DNA of 21,111 nt, from the NCBI GenBank assembly GCA_964368495.1, contig CAYJAJ010000027.1:1-21111 (forward strand), read 5' to 3'. The stretch comes from CALVGQ01 sp964368495 (GTDB lineage: Bacteria; Bacillota_I; Bacilli_A; Erysipelotrichales; Erysipelotrichaceae). The notes beneath the pieces were generated by a model. The model saw nothing but the letters and a program-made list of their open reading frames with translations, was not told where the DNA came from and searched no databases. A program made the translations under genes and the position numbers. Shown one piece after another: positions 14,029-21,111 of the stretch; position 1 is the first letter of the stretch; each line of letters opens with the position of its first letter.

Positions 14029-15858
14029 ATGTGCGGAATTACAGGAGAGTTTAATTTCTTAAAACAACTTAAAAATCAAAATGTTTATTTATCAATGAGA
14101 GATGCTATAAAACACCGTGGTCCAAATCAAGAGGGCATTTTTATGAATGATGAAATTGCATTAGCACACACGCGTTTAGCAATTGTTGATATTGAAAGAG
14201 GTACACAACCAATGATTGAGGTTGTTGAAAACAAGAGAGTTGTCTTAGTGTACAATGGGGAACTTTATAACACAGAAGAATTAAGAGATGAATGCATTCA
14301 ACATGGAGTAACATTTAATACTCACAGTGATACAGAAGTCGTTTTAAAGAGTTATCTAGTTTTTAAAGAAAATTGTGTAAAGAAAATGAATGGAATTTTT
14401 GCGTTTGTGATCTATGATGAACGGGAAAACAAAGTATTTATGGCAAGAGATCGATTTGGTGTAAAGCCGCTTTTTTATGTAATTAATGAACAACATTTCT
14501 TATTCGCATCAGAAATGAAGTCCTTGTTTAAACACCCAGATGTAAAGCCAATTATCAATACAAACTCTTTGTATGAATTAATTTGTGTTGGTCCTGGAAG
14601 AACACAAGGGCAAGGAATATTTAAAGGCATAATGGAATTAAAACCTGCATCCTATGCAGTAATTAATAAAAATGAAATGAAAGTGAATAAGTATTGGGAA
14701 TTAGAAGATAAGCTATGGGAGCATGATTTTGATACAACTGTAAAATTAGTTAGGGATACGACTCTTGATGCTATAAAACGCCAACTTGTTTCTGATGTAA
14801 AAGTATGCACGTTGTTAAGTGGGGGGCTGGATTCAAGTATACTTAGTGCGGTAGCATCAAAAGAGATGAAAAAACAAGGAAAGCAACTGGATACAATTTC
14901 TGTTGAATATGTTGACAATGAACAATATTTTAAACCTAGTTATTTTCAGCCAAACCGAGATGAGCATTATGTAAATGTCATGTCAAAGGCAATTGACTCA
15001 AATCATCATTTTATTGTGTTATCCAATGAAAGCGTTGTTGACGCATTGTTTGATGCAGTAAAAGCACGAGACTTACCGGGGATGGTTGATATTGATTCAT
15101 CACTTTATCTGTTTTGTAAAGAAATAAAAAAAGTAGCTTCTGTTGCTTTGTCAGGTGAATGTGCTGATGAATTGTTTGGTGGTTATCCATGGTATAAGGA
15201 TAAAAGAGTCTACAATTCTCCTTATTTTCCATGGTCAGGAAACATCGAAAATCGAATGTCATTTTTAAAGGAAGAGTTTAAAAAGTGGGATGGGCATGAA
15301 TATGTCTTAAATAGAGTAAAACAAACAAGAGACGAAGCTCATAAAAAAGAAGGAAACACACATCAAGAAAACAGAATGAAAGAAATGATGAAACTCAACA
15401 TAGATTGGTTTATGCAAACATTGCTGGATAGAAAAGATAGGATGAGTATGAGTTGTGGTTTAGAAGTGCGTGTCCCCTTTTGTGATTATCGAATAGTGGA
15501 AATGTGTTACAGTATTCCTTGGGAGATGAAAAATTACAAAGATAGAGAAAAGGGACTTCTTAGAGAAGCGATGAAAGGCATCCTTCCTGATGAAATATTG
15601 TGGCGCAAGAAAAGTCCTTATCCCAAAACACATCATCCTGCATACAAAAATAAGGTAAAATCCATGCTTAAAGAAATAATTGATAATGAGCAAGAACCAA
15701 TTCATCAATTCATAAAAAAAGAGCGCTTAATAAAATTACTGAATGAAAATGATGAGATCCCTTGGTATGGGCAACTCATGACAACACCACAAACGATGGC
15801 TTATTTTGTGCAGATGAATTACTGGTTGAAAGAATATCATGTGCAATTTGAAGAATAA
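14029..15858 (+). CDS. asnB: Asparagine synthase (glutamine-hydrolysing)
   Basis: Makes asparagine from aspartate, ATP and glutamine. The ATG at 14029 is chosen because the protein then begins MCGITGEF, giving the N-terminal nucleophile Cys2 after Met removal. GAGGTGAT lies 5-12 bases before it. Upstream in-frame ATGs would add 34 residues and destroy this. From this start it is 609 aa. The class II glutaminase domain (2 to about 200) shows Arg49, Asn76-Gly77-Glu78 in YNGELY and Asp101 in SDTE. The synthetase domain shows the PP-loop SGGLDSS at 264-270 and, further on, SGECADELFGGYPWY. The length and an insertion with PNRDEHY resemble the AsnB/AsnO group of Bacillus. It has its own promoter region and terminator. 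Confidence 0.94.
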   Translation: MCGITGEFNFLKQLKNQNVYLSMRDAIKHRGPNQEGIFMNDEIALAHTRLAIVDIERGTQPMIEVVENKRVVLVYNGELYNTEELRDECIQHGVTFNTHSDTEVVLKSYLVFKENCVKKMNGIFAFVIYDERENKVFMARDRFGVKPLFYVINEQHFLFASEMKSLFKHPDVKPIINTNSLYELICVGPGRTQGQGIFKGIMELKPASYAVINKNEMKVNKYWELEDKLWEHDFDTTVKLVRDTTLDAIKRQLVSDVKVCTLLSGGLDSSILSAVASKEMKKQGKQLDTISVEYVDNEQYFKPSYFQPNRDEHYVNVMSKAIDSNHHFIVLSNESVVDALFDAVKARDLPGMVDIDSSLYLFCKEIKKVASVALSGECADELFGGYPWYKDKRVYNSPYFPWSGNIENRMSFLKEEFKKWDGHEYVLNRVKQTRDEAHKKEGNTHQENRMKEMMKLNIDWFMQTLLDRKDRMSMSCGLEVRVPFCDYRIVEMCYSIPWEMKNYKDREKGLLREAMKGILPDEILWRKKSPYPKTHHPAYKNKVKSMLKEIIDNEQEPIHQFIKKERLIKLLNENDEIPWYGQLMTTPQTMAYFVQMNYWLKEYHVQFEE

Positions 15859-15870
15859 GTAGTATTTGAT

Positions 15871-15894
15871 AGCTGCATTATGCAGCTTTTTTTT
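15871..15894 (+). terminator. Terminator of asnB
   Basis: AGCTGCA (15871-15877) pairs with TGCAGCT (15881-15887) around TTA, followed by a run of T to 15894. Confidence 0.92.
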
Positions 15895-15916
15895 GTATAA
15901 TAAATGGGGTGAGTGT

Positions 15917-16798
15917 ATGAAATATTCTATAAATAAAAATTCAATTAAAATAATCAGTGATCGACAATGGAAAGTTGATGATTTTTTTGATTTTTATTGC
16001 ATATCACAAAAGAAAAGAAATAAAACTATTCATCAAAAGATGATTAAAATAAATGAAGAAGTTTGTGCTTTAGATAAAACAATAGAAGTTGATGATGTGA
16101 TTGAGATTAGTTTTGAAGATTGTGATACAATGCCACATACTGAAGATGGTTGTTGTGAAGTCATTCATGAAGATGATTTTGTATTGATTGTAAATAAACC
16201 AAGTAATACAATTATTCACTCAGATAATAAAAGTGAGCGTACATTGAATCAACTTGTTGCTAACTATTACTACAGTAAGTCTAAACAGTGTTCTGTGCGT
16301 CATTTGCATCGTTTAGATAAAGATACTACGGGCTGTGTTTTATACAGTAAAATCGAGTTTTTTCAACCTTTTTTAGATGCTTTGTTGAGTGAAAAAAAGA
16401 TTGATCGTGAATATATTGCGATTACTGAAAAAATTATAGCATGGGATAATAAAACAATTGATTTAGCAATTGGAAAAGATCGTCATCACAACAGTAAAAT
16501 GCGTGTATCAAAAACAGGGAAAGCAGCACAAACAAAAGTAAAAGTGCTGAAAAGAAATCAAGCGAAAAATATTACAATGATTAACTGTATATTAAAAACG
16601 GGAAGAACTCATCAAATAAGAGTGCATATGAAAGCATTAGGTTATCCGCTTCTTTGTGATGAATTATATGGAAACAAAAGTAAATTAATTACAAGGTGTG
16701 CTCTACATGCACATAAGATCAACTGGATTGATCCGGTGTCGCTTCATAAAAAATCAATTAGTTGTGAAATCCCAAAAGATATGCTTAATTTGATGTAG
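15917..16798 (+). CDS. RluA-family RNA pseudouridine synthase
   Basis: Converts uridine to pseudouridine in rRNA or tRNA (RluA/RluD group). The ATG at 15917 is chosen: GGGGTGAG precedes it, while the alternative ATG at 15866 lies before the asnB terminator. From 15917 it is 293 aa. The N-terminal 65 residues may be a degenerate S4-like RNA-binding domain (RNKTIHQKMIKINEEV). The catalytic domain shows NKPSNTIIHSD (93-103), HRLDKDTTG with catalytic Asp134, and GRTHQIRVH. These are the family I, II and III motifs. A TATAAT (15896-15901) without a good -35 may start it. The MFS gene follows 22 bases later, so they are probably co-transcribed. The target uridine cannot be told. Confidence 0.9.
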   Translation: MKYSINKNSIKIISDRQWKVDDFFDFYCISQKKRNKTIHQKMIKINEEVCALDKTIEVDDVIEISFEDCDTMPHTEDGCCEVIHEDDFVLIVNKPSNTIIHSDNKSERTLNQLVANYYYSKSKQCSVRHLHRLDKDTTGCVLYSKIEFFQPFLDALLSEKKIDREYIAITEKIIAWDNKTIDLAIGKDRHHNSKMRVSKTGKAAQTKVKVLKRNQAKNITMINCILKTGRTHQIRVHMKALGYPLLCDELYGNKSKLITRCALHAHKINWIDPVSLHKKSISCEIPKDMLNLM

Positions 16799-16820
16799 GA
16801 ATATAAGTGGAGGAAAACCA

Positions 16821-17969
16821 ATGAAAAAGAACATTATTTTATTGTACGTGATTACTTCTTTATATTGGTTTTCAATGTACTGTTACTCCTCAGAGTTTTC
16901 GCTTTATGCAATTGCCTTAGGGGCTAGTATTGCTCAAGTCGGTGTGATTACCGGAAGTTATGGAATCACACAATTTCTTTGTCGATTGCCAATTGGGATA
17001 TTTTCAGATACTTTAAAGAAGAGAAAGATATTCATTGTTTTAGGTATTTTATTATCTCTTGTTTGTGCAAGTTTACTTATTTTCTTTCCAACACTTGAAA
17101 ATTTATATGTATTTAAAATTTTATGTGGAGTTTCTGCATCTTGTTGGACAATATTTACTGTAACTTATACATCCTATTTCAAAATTGAAGAAACCACCAA
17201 AGCAATTGGATTAATTAAAAGTGCTCATTCATTAGGACAAATAAGTGGGGTTTTAATAGGTGGAATAATAGTAAGTGAAACAAATGATCCACATAGTTTA
17301 TTTTTTGTTTCGTTTTGTGCTGCTTTTCTGTCTTTGTGTTTAACAATAAAACTAGAAGAAGTACCCTTTGTAGGAAAAGCAAAGAAAGTGGATGAAATTG
17401 TTTCAATCATCAAAGATAAAACGTTGCTTTATTATTCATGCATTGCGATATTTATCCAATTATCTATTCATGGAATCTCTTATGCATATGGCCCTGTTAT
17501 TGCAGAAGAATTAGGGATGAATGGGTTTTATCGAAGTGTTTTTGTCGCTTTAGGGATACTTCCTAGTGTTTTGTGTACTCCGATTTTAAATCCATGGTTG
17601 ATAAAAAAATTGAAAAGGAAAATTACTTTGACACTTGGTTTTTTCTTGTTAGGAACTGCGATACTATTGATGCCTCATGCTATTAACTCAATGATGTTAT
17701 GTGGCTATCACTTCATATTTGGGATAGGGATTTCTATAATTTTTCCACTTACGATGTCTTATAGTATAGAAAATATTTCAACAGATGTAAGAGGAACAGC
17801 GATGAGTGTGTTTCAAGCTATCTATAGTTTAGGAACTATTGGAGGGCCAATCTTTTTGGGAATAGTTATTGATTCATTTGATATGAATGTGGCTTTTAGC
17901 ATTGTTTCGGCTGGGTGTATACTGATAGCGGCTAGTATTTTTTATCAAAACAAGATATCCTCTTCATGA
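16821..17969 (+). CDS. Major facilitator superfamily transporter
   Basis: 382-residue integral membrane protein with about 12 hydrophobic helices. The MFS motif A region is visible in the loop between helices 2 and 3 (RLPIGIFSDTLKKRK, residues 55-69, with Asp63). A repeat of the fold begins near residue 195. The C-terminal half contains GTAMSVFQAIYSLGTIGGPIFLG, typical of drug or sugar-export MFS members. GTGGAGG precedes the ATG by about 6 bases. It follows the pseudouridine synthase closely. Substrate cannot be predicted. No clear terminator follows in the 110 bases before the htpG promoter. Confidence 0.88.
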   Translation: MKKNIILLYVITSLYWFSMYCYSSEFSLYAIALGASIAQVGVITGSYGITQFLCRLPIGIFSDTLKKRKIFIVLGILLSLVCASLLIFFPTLENLYVFKILCGVSASCWTIFTVTYTSYFKIEETTKAIGLIKSAHSLGQISGVLIGGIIVSETNDPHSLFFVSFCAAFLSLCLTIKLEEVPFVGKAKKVDEIVSIIKDKTLLYYSCIAIFIQLSIHGISYAYGPVIAEELGMNGFYRSVFVALGILPSVLCTPILNPWLIKKLKRKITLTLGFFLLGTAILLMPHAINSMMLCGYHFIFGIGISIIFPLTMSYSIENISTDVRGTAMSVFQAIYSLGTIGGPIFLGIVIDSFDMNVAFSIVSAGCILIAASIFYQNKISSS

Positions 17970-18079
17970 AAATTAGAACAGTGCTTGATGGATCAATGCA
18001 ATTACTAATTTAATTTTTCTTTAAATAATTATCTATGATTTAAAGATTGAATGAGAAAATGCTGAATTTTTGTTAAAAC

Positions 18080-18106
18080 TTAGCAAGCTTGACTTGACAG
18101 TGCTAA
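18080..18106 (+). promoter_or_regulatory. Upstream CIRCE-like HrcA operator
   Basis: TTAGCAAGC (18080-18088), exactly nine bases, then CAGTGCTAA (18098-18106). Against TTAGCACTC-N9-GAGTGCTAA the left arm has two changes and the right arm one, with the CIRCE spacing kept. It overlaps the -35 of htpG. Confidence 0.65.
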
Positions 18107-18122
18107 ATTAGTGTACTATACT
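18094..18122 (+). promoter_or_regulatory. Sigma-A type promoter of htpG
   Basis: Perfect TTGACA (18094-18099), 17-base spacer, TATACT (18117-18122). The start would be near 18129, inside the downstream CIRCE element. Confidence 0.88.
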
Positions 18123-18125
18123 ATA

Positions 18126-18152
18126 TTAGCAATCACTCGTAATGAGTGCTAA
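18126..18152 (+). promoter_or_regulatory. CIRCE operator (HrcA)
   Basis: TTAGCAATC (18126-18134), nine bases, GAGTGCTAA (18144-18152): one mismatch to consensus. It covers the transcription start and runs into the ribosome site AAGGAGG (18151-18157). It predicts HrcA repression relieved by heat shock. Confidence 0.9.
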
Positions 18153-18161
18153 GGAGGAACT

Positions 18162-20063
18162 ATGTCAAAAAAGCAATTTAAAGCAGAATCAAAAAGATTG
18201 TTGGATTTAATGATTCATTCAATTTACACCAATCGTGAAATCTTTCTTCGCGAATTGATTTCTAATGCATCGGATGCCTTAGATAGAAGACACTATATGT
18301 CTTTAACAGAAGAGAAAAATCGTATCGATAATGATGAATTAAAGATTCGTATTGATATAGATAAAGCTTCACGTACTTTAACAATTAGTGATAATGGTGA
18401 TGGAATGACTAAAGAATCACTTGAAAAAAATCTTGGGACAATCGCTAAAAGTGGATCGCTTGATTTCAAAAAACAAGTTGAAGAAGGAAGTGATGTTGAC
18501 ATTATTGGTCAATTTGGTGTTGGATTTTATTCAGCATTTATGGTAGCCAAGAAAATCACTGTGGATTCAAAAAATATTAATGAAAATGAAGCTTATCGTT
18601 GGCAATCAAGTGGTGAAGATGGATATACAATTGAACCAATTGAAAAAGAAGATGTCGGGACAACAATTACGTTGGAAATTAAAGATTCAACAGAAGAAGA
18701 TAATTATGATGAATTTTTAGAGTCGTGGACTATTCAACAACTGATTAAAAAATATTCAGATTACATTCGTTATCCAATTAATATGGATGTTGAAACTACA
18801 CGTAAAAAAGAAGTTGTAGCGGATAAAGAAGAAGAGTATGAAGATGTGATTGAAGAGCGTACAATTAACTCAATGATTCCAATATGGAAACGTTCTAAAT
18901 CAGATATTAAAGAGGAAGAATACAATAATTTCTATCAAAGCAAGTTCATGGATTTTGAAAATCCTGCTAAAGTATTGCATTATTCATTGGAGGGTATTCC
19001 AACTTATAGTGCACTGATGTATATTCCATCAAAAGCACCATATAACTTCTATAGCACTGATTTTGAATCAGGTTTGCAGTTGTACTGCAAAGGTGTATTT
19101 ATCATGGATAAGGCAAAAGATTTACTTCCGGATTATTTTAGGTTTGTAAGAGGATTAGTGGATAGTGATGACTTAAATTTAAATATCAGTCGTGAAATAT
19201 TGCAACAAGATCGTCAATTAAAAAATATTTCCAAGTCAATCGAAAAGAAGATAAAAGGAACATTGGAATTGATGCTTAAAAATGAACGTGAAAAATATGA
19301 AGAATTTTTCGCTAATTTTGGAATGCAACTGAAATATGGTTTATATGATAAGTTTGGTGCTAATAAAGAATCATTAAAAGATTTAATACTGTGGAAGTCA
19401 TCTAATGAAGAAAAATATGTAACGTTAAAAGAATATGTTGAAAGAATGAAAGAGGATCAAAAGTACATTTATTATGCTGCAAAAGAAAATGTAGATATGA
19501 TTCATCTTTTACCACAAATGGAGTTGTTAAAAGAAAAAGGGTATGAAGTGCTTTATTTTACTGATGACATTGATGAGTTCGCAATTCGTGTTTTAGCTAA
19601 TTATGATGAAAAGGAATTCAAATCCATTACACAAGGTGATTTAGAACTTGAAACTGAAGAAGAAAAGAAAGAAAAAGAAGAGATTGCAATAGAAAACAAA
19701 TCACTGTTAGAAGGAATGAGTGATGCGCTAAAGTCTAAAGTAAAAGAAGTGCGATTATCTAGTCATTTGAAATCTCATCCTGTTTGTTTGGTGTCGGATG
19801 AAGGACTATCGATGGAAATGGAAAAGGTGCTAGCTCAAAACCCAGAGGGTAGTGAAATGAAGGCTACACGTATTCTAGAGATAAACCCAAATCATTCAAT
19901 CTTTAAATTGTTGCAAAATGTATATAAAGAAAGTCCTGAACAGGGGAATAATTATGCAGAATTGTTATACAACCAAGCATTATTGATTGAAGGATTAGAT
20001 GTTGATAATCCAGTTGAATATGCAAATAAAATTTGTGATCTAATGATTAAAGCGAATAAATAA
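18162..20063 (+). CDS. htpG: Molecular chaperone HtpG (Hsp90)
   Basis: 633-residue bacterial Hsp90, an ATP-dependent dimeric chaperone of the cytosol (E. coli HtpG 624 aa). The GHKL ATPase domain (about 1-215) shows catalytic Glu31 and Asn35 in FLRELISNASDA, Asp77 in SDNGDGM, and the glycine-rich lid GQFGVGFYSAF (116-126). The middle domain carries LNISREILQQDRQLK, whose Arg helps ATP hydrolysis. The C-terminal dimerisation domain begins about 515 after an acidic, Glu/Lys-rich linker (LELETEEEKKEKEE). The start at 18162 has AAGGAGG 4-10 bases before it. It is monocistronic with a strong terminator. Two CIRCE-type sites at its promoter put it under HrcA. Confidence 0.97.
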   Translation: MSKKQFKAESKRLLDLMIHSIYTNREIFLRELISNASDALDRRHYMSLTEEKNRIDNDELKIRIDIDKASRTLTISDNGDGMTKESLEKNLGTIAKSGSLDFKKQVEEGSDVDIIGQFGVGFYSAFMVAKKITVDSKNINENEAYRWQSSGEDGYTIEPIEKEDVGTTITLEIKDSTEEDNYDEFLESWTIQQLIKKYSDYIRYPINMDVETTRKKEVVADKEEEYEDVIEERTINSMIPIWKRSKSDIKEEEYNNFYQSKFMDFENPAKVLHYSLEGIPTYSALMYIPSKAPYNFYSTDFESGLQLYCKGVFIMDKAKDLLPDYFRFVRGLVDSDDLNLNISREILQQDRQLKNISKSIEKKIKGTLELMLKNEREKYEEFFANFGMQLKYGLYDKFGANKESLKDLILWKSSNEEKYVTLKEYVERMKEDQKYIYYAAKENVDMIHLLPQMELLKEKGYEVLYFTDDIDEFAIRVLANYDEKEFKSITQGDLELETEEEKKEKEEIAIENKSLLEGMSDALKSKVKEVRLSSHLKSHPVCLVSDEGLSMEMEKVLAQNPEGSEMKATRILEINPNHSIFKLLQNVYKESPEQGNNYAELLYNQALLIEGLDVDNPVEYANKICDLMIKANK

Positions 20064-20069
20064 ATTTTA

Positions 20070-20099
20070 AGCCACATCAGGAATGATGTGGCTTTTTTA
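20070..20099 (+). terminator. Terminator of htpG
   Basis: AGCCACATCA (20070-20079) and TGATGTGGCT (20084-20093) make a perfect 10-bp stem with a GGAA loop, followed by six T. Confidence 0.95.
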
Positions 20100-20118
20100 T
20101 GGCTACAGAATTGAAATG

Positions 20119-20127
20119 TGATAAAAT
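20119..20127 (+). promoter_or_regulatory. Extended -10 promoter of the HAD phosphatase gene
   Basis: TGaTAAAAT at 20119-20127 after the htpG terminator. No good -35 at the right distance. Confidence 0.4.
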
Positions 20128-20152
20128 AGTTTTAGAAATGGAGAGTTAGGCT

Positions 20153-20947
20153 ATGAACAAGATTAAATTAATTGTGAGTGATTTGGATGGAACGTTATTA
20201 GATTGCCATGAACAACTTCCTAAAAACTGGTCGATTGTGTTTCAACAATGTCAAGAAAAAGGCATACTATTTTCAGCAGCGTCAGGTAGGCAACTATTAA
20301 ATATGGAGAGTAGTTTTCCAAATGATAAAGATAAGATGTTGTTTATTGCAGAAAATGGGACATGCATCAAATACAACAATGAAATATTATATAAATCAAC
20401 TTTAAATCAAACAAAGATATCAAACTTAATTAAGAATGCAAGAACAATTAAAAATTGTTGGGCTGTTTATTGTGCTGATGATCGAGGCTATATTGATAGT
20501 AAGGACAGCCATTTAGTTGAGGAATGCAACAAATACTTTAGCAAACTAGAAATAGTTGATGATTTATTGGATGTTAAGGACGAATGCTGCAAAGTAGCTA
20601 TATATAAAACGGATGGTGTTGAAGGCGATTGTTTAGAAAGTTTTAAACAATATAGTGATGAGTTTGATATCACAGTTTCTGCACATGTCTGGTTGACTAT
20701 ATGTAATAAAAATGAAAGCAAAGGAAATGCATTAAAACTATTTCAAGAAAAATTCAACATATCGAAGGAAGAAACAATGGTGTTTGGGGATTATTTAAAT
20801 GATGTCTCTTTGATGGATTGTGCTTATTATAGTTATGCGATGGAAAATGCTCATCCAGAATTAAAGAAACATGCACGATTTATTGCACCAAGCAACAACG
20901 AAGGTGGTGTGATGCAAGTGGTTGAGGAAATGTTGAAAAGCCAATAA
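20153..20947 (+). CDS. Cof-type HAD-superfamily phosphatase
   Basis: 264-residue cytoplasmic phosphatase of the Cof/YbjI-like HAD IIB group, which act on sugar phosphates, flavin nucleotides or pyridoxal phosphate. Motif I is SDLDGTLLD with nucleophile Asp10 and Asp12. Motif II is SAASGR with Ser41/Ser44. Motif III is Lys190 (SKGNALK), and motif IV is GDYLND with Asp213 and Asp217. A C2b cap lies between about 85 and 185. GGAGAG precedes the ATG by about 8 bases. It is transcribed alone after htpG and faces the tRNA-Gly gene. Substrate is not predictable. Confidence 0.9.
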   Translation: MNKIKLIVSDLDGTLLDCHEQLPKNWSIVFQQCQEKGILFSAASGRQLLNMESSFPNDKDKMLFIAENGTCIKYNNEILYKSTLNQTKISNLIKNARTIKNCWAVYCADDRGYIDSKDSHLVEECNKYFSKLEIVDDLLDVKDECCKVAIYKTDGVEGDCLESFKQYSDEFDITVSAHVWLTICNKNESKGNALKLFQEKFNISKEETMVFGDYLNDVSLMDCAYYSYAMENAHPELKKHARFIAPSNNEGGVMQVVEEMLKSQ

Positions 20948-20998
20948 ACATCAAGTAAAAAAAGATTCTAACATATTTGATGATATTCTATAATAAAA

Positions 20999-21024
20999 AA
21001 CTACCGATAGAAATATCGGTAGTT
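20999..21024 (-). terminator. Terminator of the minus-strand tRNA-Gly transcript
   Basis: AACTACCGATA (20999-21009) and TATCGGTAGTT (21014-21024) form a perfect 11-bp stem around a 4-base loop. On the minus strand it is followed by a T run (A run at 20995-21000 on plus), 14 bases beyond the tRNA 3' end. The plus-strand side has only a weak T tract, so it is not clearly bidirectional. Confidence 0.82.
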
Positions 21025-21037
21025 GCTGTTTATGTAA

Positions 21038-21111
21038 TGGAGCGGGTGATGGGAATCGAACCCACGTAGTCAGCTTGGAAGGCTGAAGTTCTACCATTGA
21101 ACTACACCCGC
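21038..21111 (-). tRNA. tRNA-Gly (anticodon TCC)
   Basis: Complete 74-base cloverleaf on the minus strand with encoded CCA. Acceptor GCGGGTG pairs with CACCCGC, the D stem is GTTC/GAAC, and the anticodon stem TCAGC/GCTGA holds loop CTTCCAA (anticodon TCC at 21079-21077). The T arm has GTGGG/CCCAT with TTCGATT, and the discriminator is U. Base 1 is the last base of the window. Confidence 0.97.

Noticed and set aside
17982..18000. Bulged hairpin after the MFS gene (TTGAT/ATCAA with GG centre)
   Set aside because: Two-base loop and no T-run, so not a credible terminator.
1..21111. Mobile elements, CRISPR array, defence island
   Set aside because: No transposase, integrase, spaced direct repeats or defence genes found; all genes look like core or common accessory metabolism.

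Overview
The window reads as an ordinary chromosomal stretch from a low-GC Gram-positive bacterium. It is AT-rich, has strong AGGAGG-type ribosome binding sites, uses TGA as a stop and TGG for Trp, and carries Firmicutes-style controls: an L-box lysine riboswitch, CIRCE operators for HrcA, and many intrinsic terminators. The gene mix (SpmA/SpmB, an AdaA-type Ada split, a PPase-like small protein) would fit Erysipelotrichia or a related Bacillota class. That placement is an inference with no marker gene behind it. I see no insertion sequence, phage, CRISPR array or plasmid gene.

Left part (1-4111). The window opens inside an AlkD-like DNA glycosylase gene. It is followed by adaA (methyl-phosphotriester sensor with an AraC domain), ogt (O6-methylguanine methyltransferase) and a small ABM-domain monooxygenase, all tightly packed. 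This looks like an alkylation-damage (adaptive response) operon. A PLC-like hydrolase follows on its own, and its 3' end overlaps the 3' end of a convergent MATE efflux gene.

Metal and amidohydrolase part (4112-8047). A P1B-type Zn/Cd/Pb ATPase (cadA-like) has two HMA domains. A perfect ArsR/SmtB-style palindrome sits on its promoter, but no regulator gene is in the window. A minus-strand M20D amidohydrolase follows.

Lysine part (8048-11929). A 480-base non-coding stretch holds a complete lysine riboswitch with visible P1, terminator and antiterminator pairings. It leads into spmA-spmB-ldcA-lysA, closed by a terminator. This is the most interesting locus. The membrane pair SpmA/SpmB, known from spore maturation, is placed under lysine control together with a muropeptide L,D-carboxypeptidase and diaminopimelate decarboxylase. 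The layout suggests a link between cell-wall peptide recycling (or DAP/lysine transport) and lysine synthesis.

Right part (11930-21111). Cardiolipin synthase, a degenerate pyrophosphatase-fold protein, a glutamine-dependent asparagine synthetase, an RluA-type pseudouridine synthase with an MFS transporter, htpG with two tandem CIRCE operators, and a Cof-type HAD phosphatase all lie on the plus strand. A complete minus-strand tRNA-Gly(TCC) ends exactly at the window edge.
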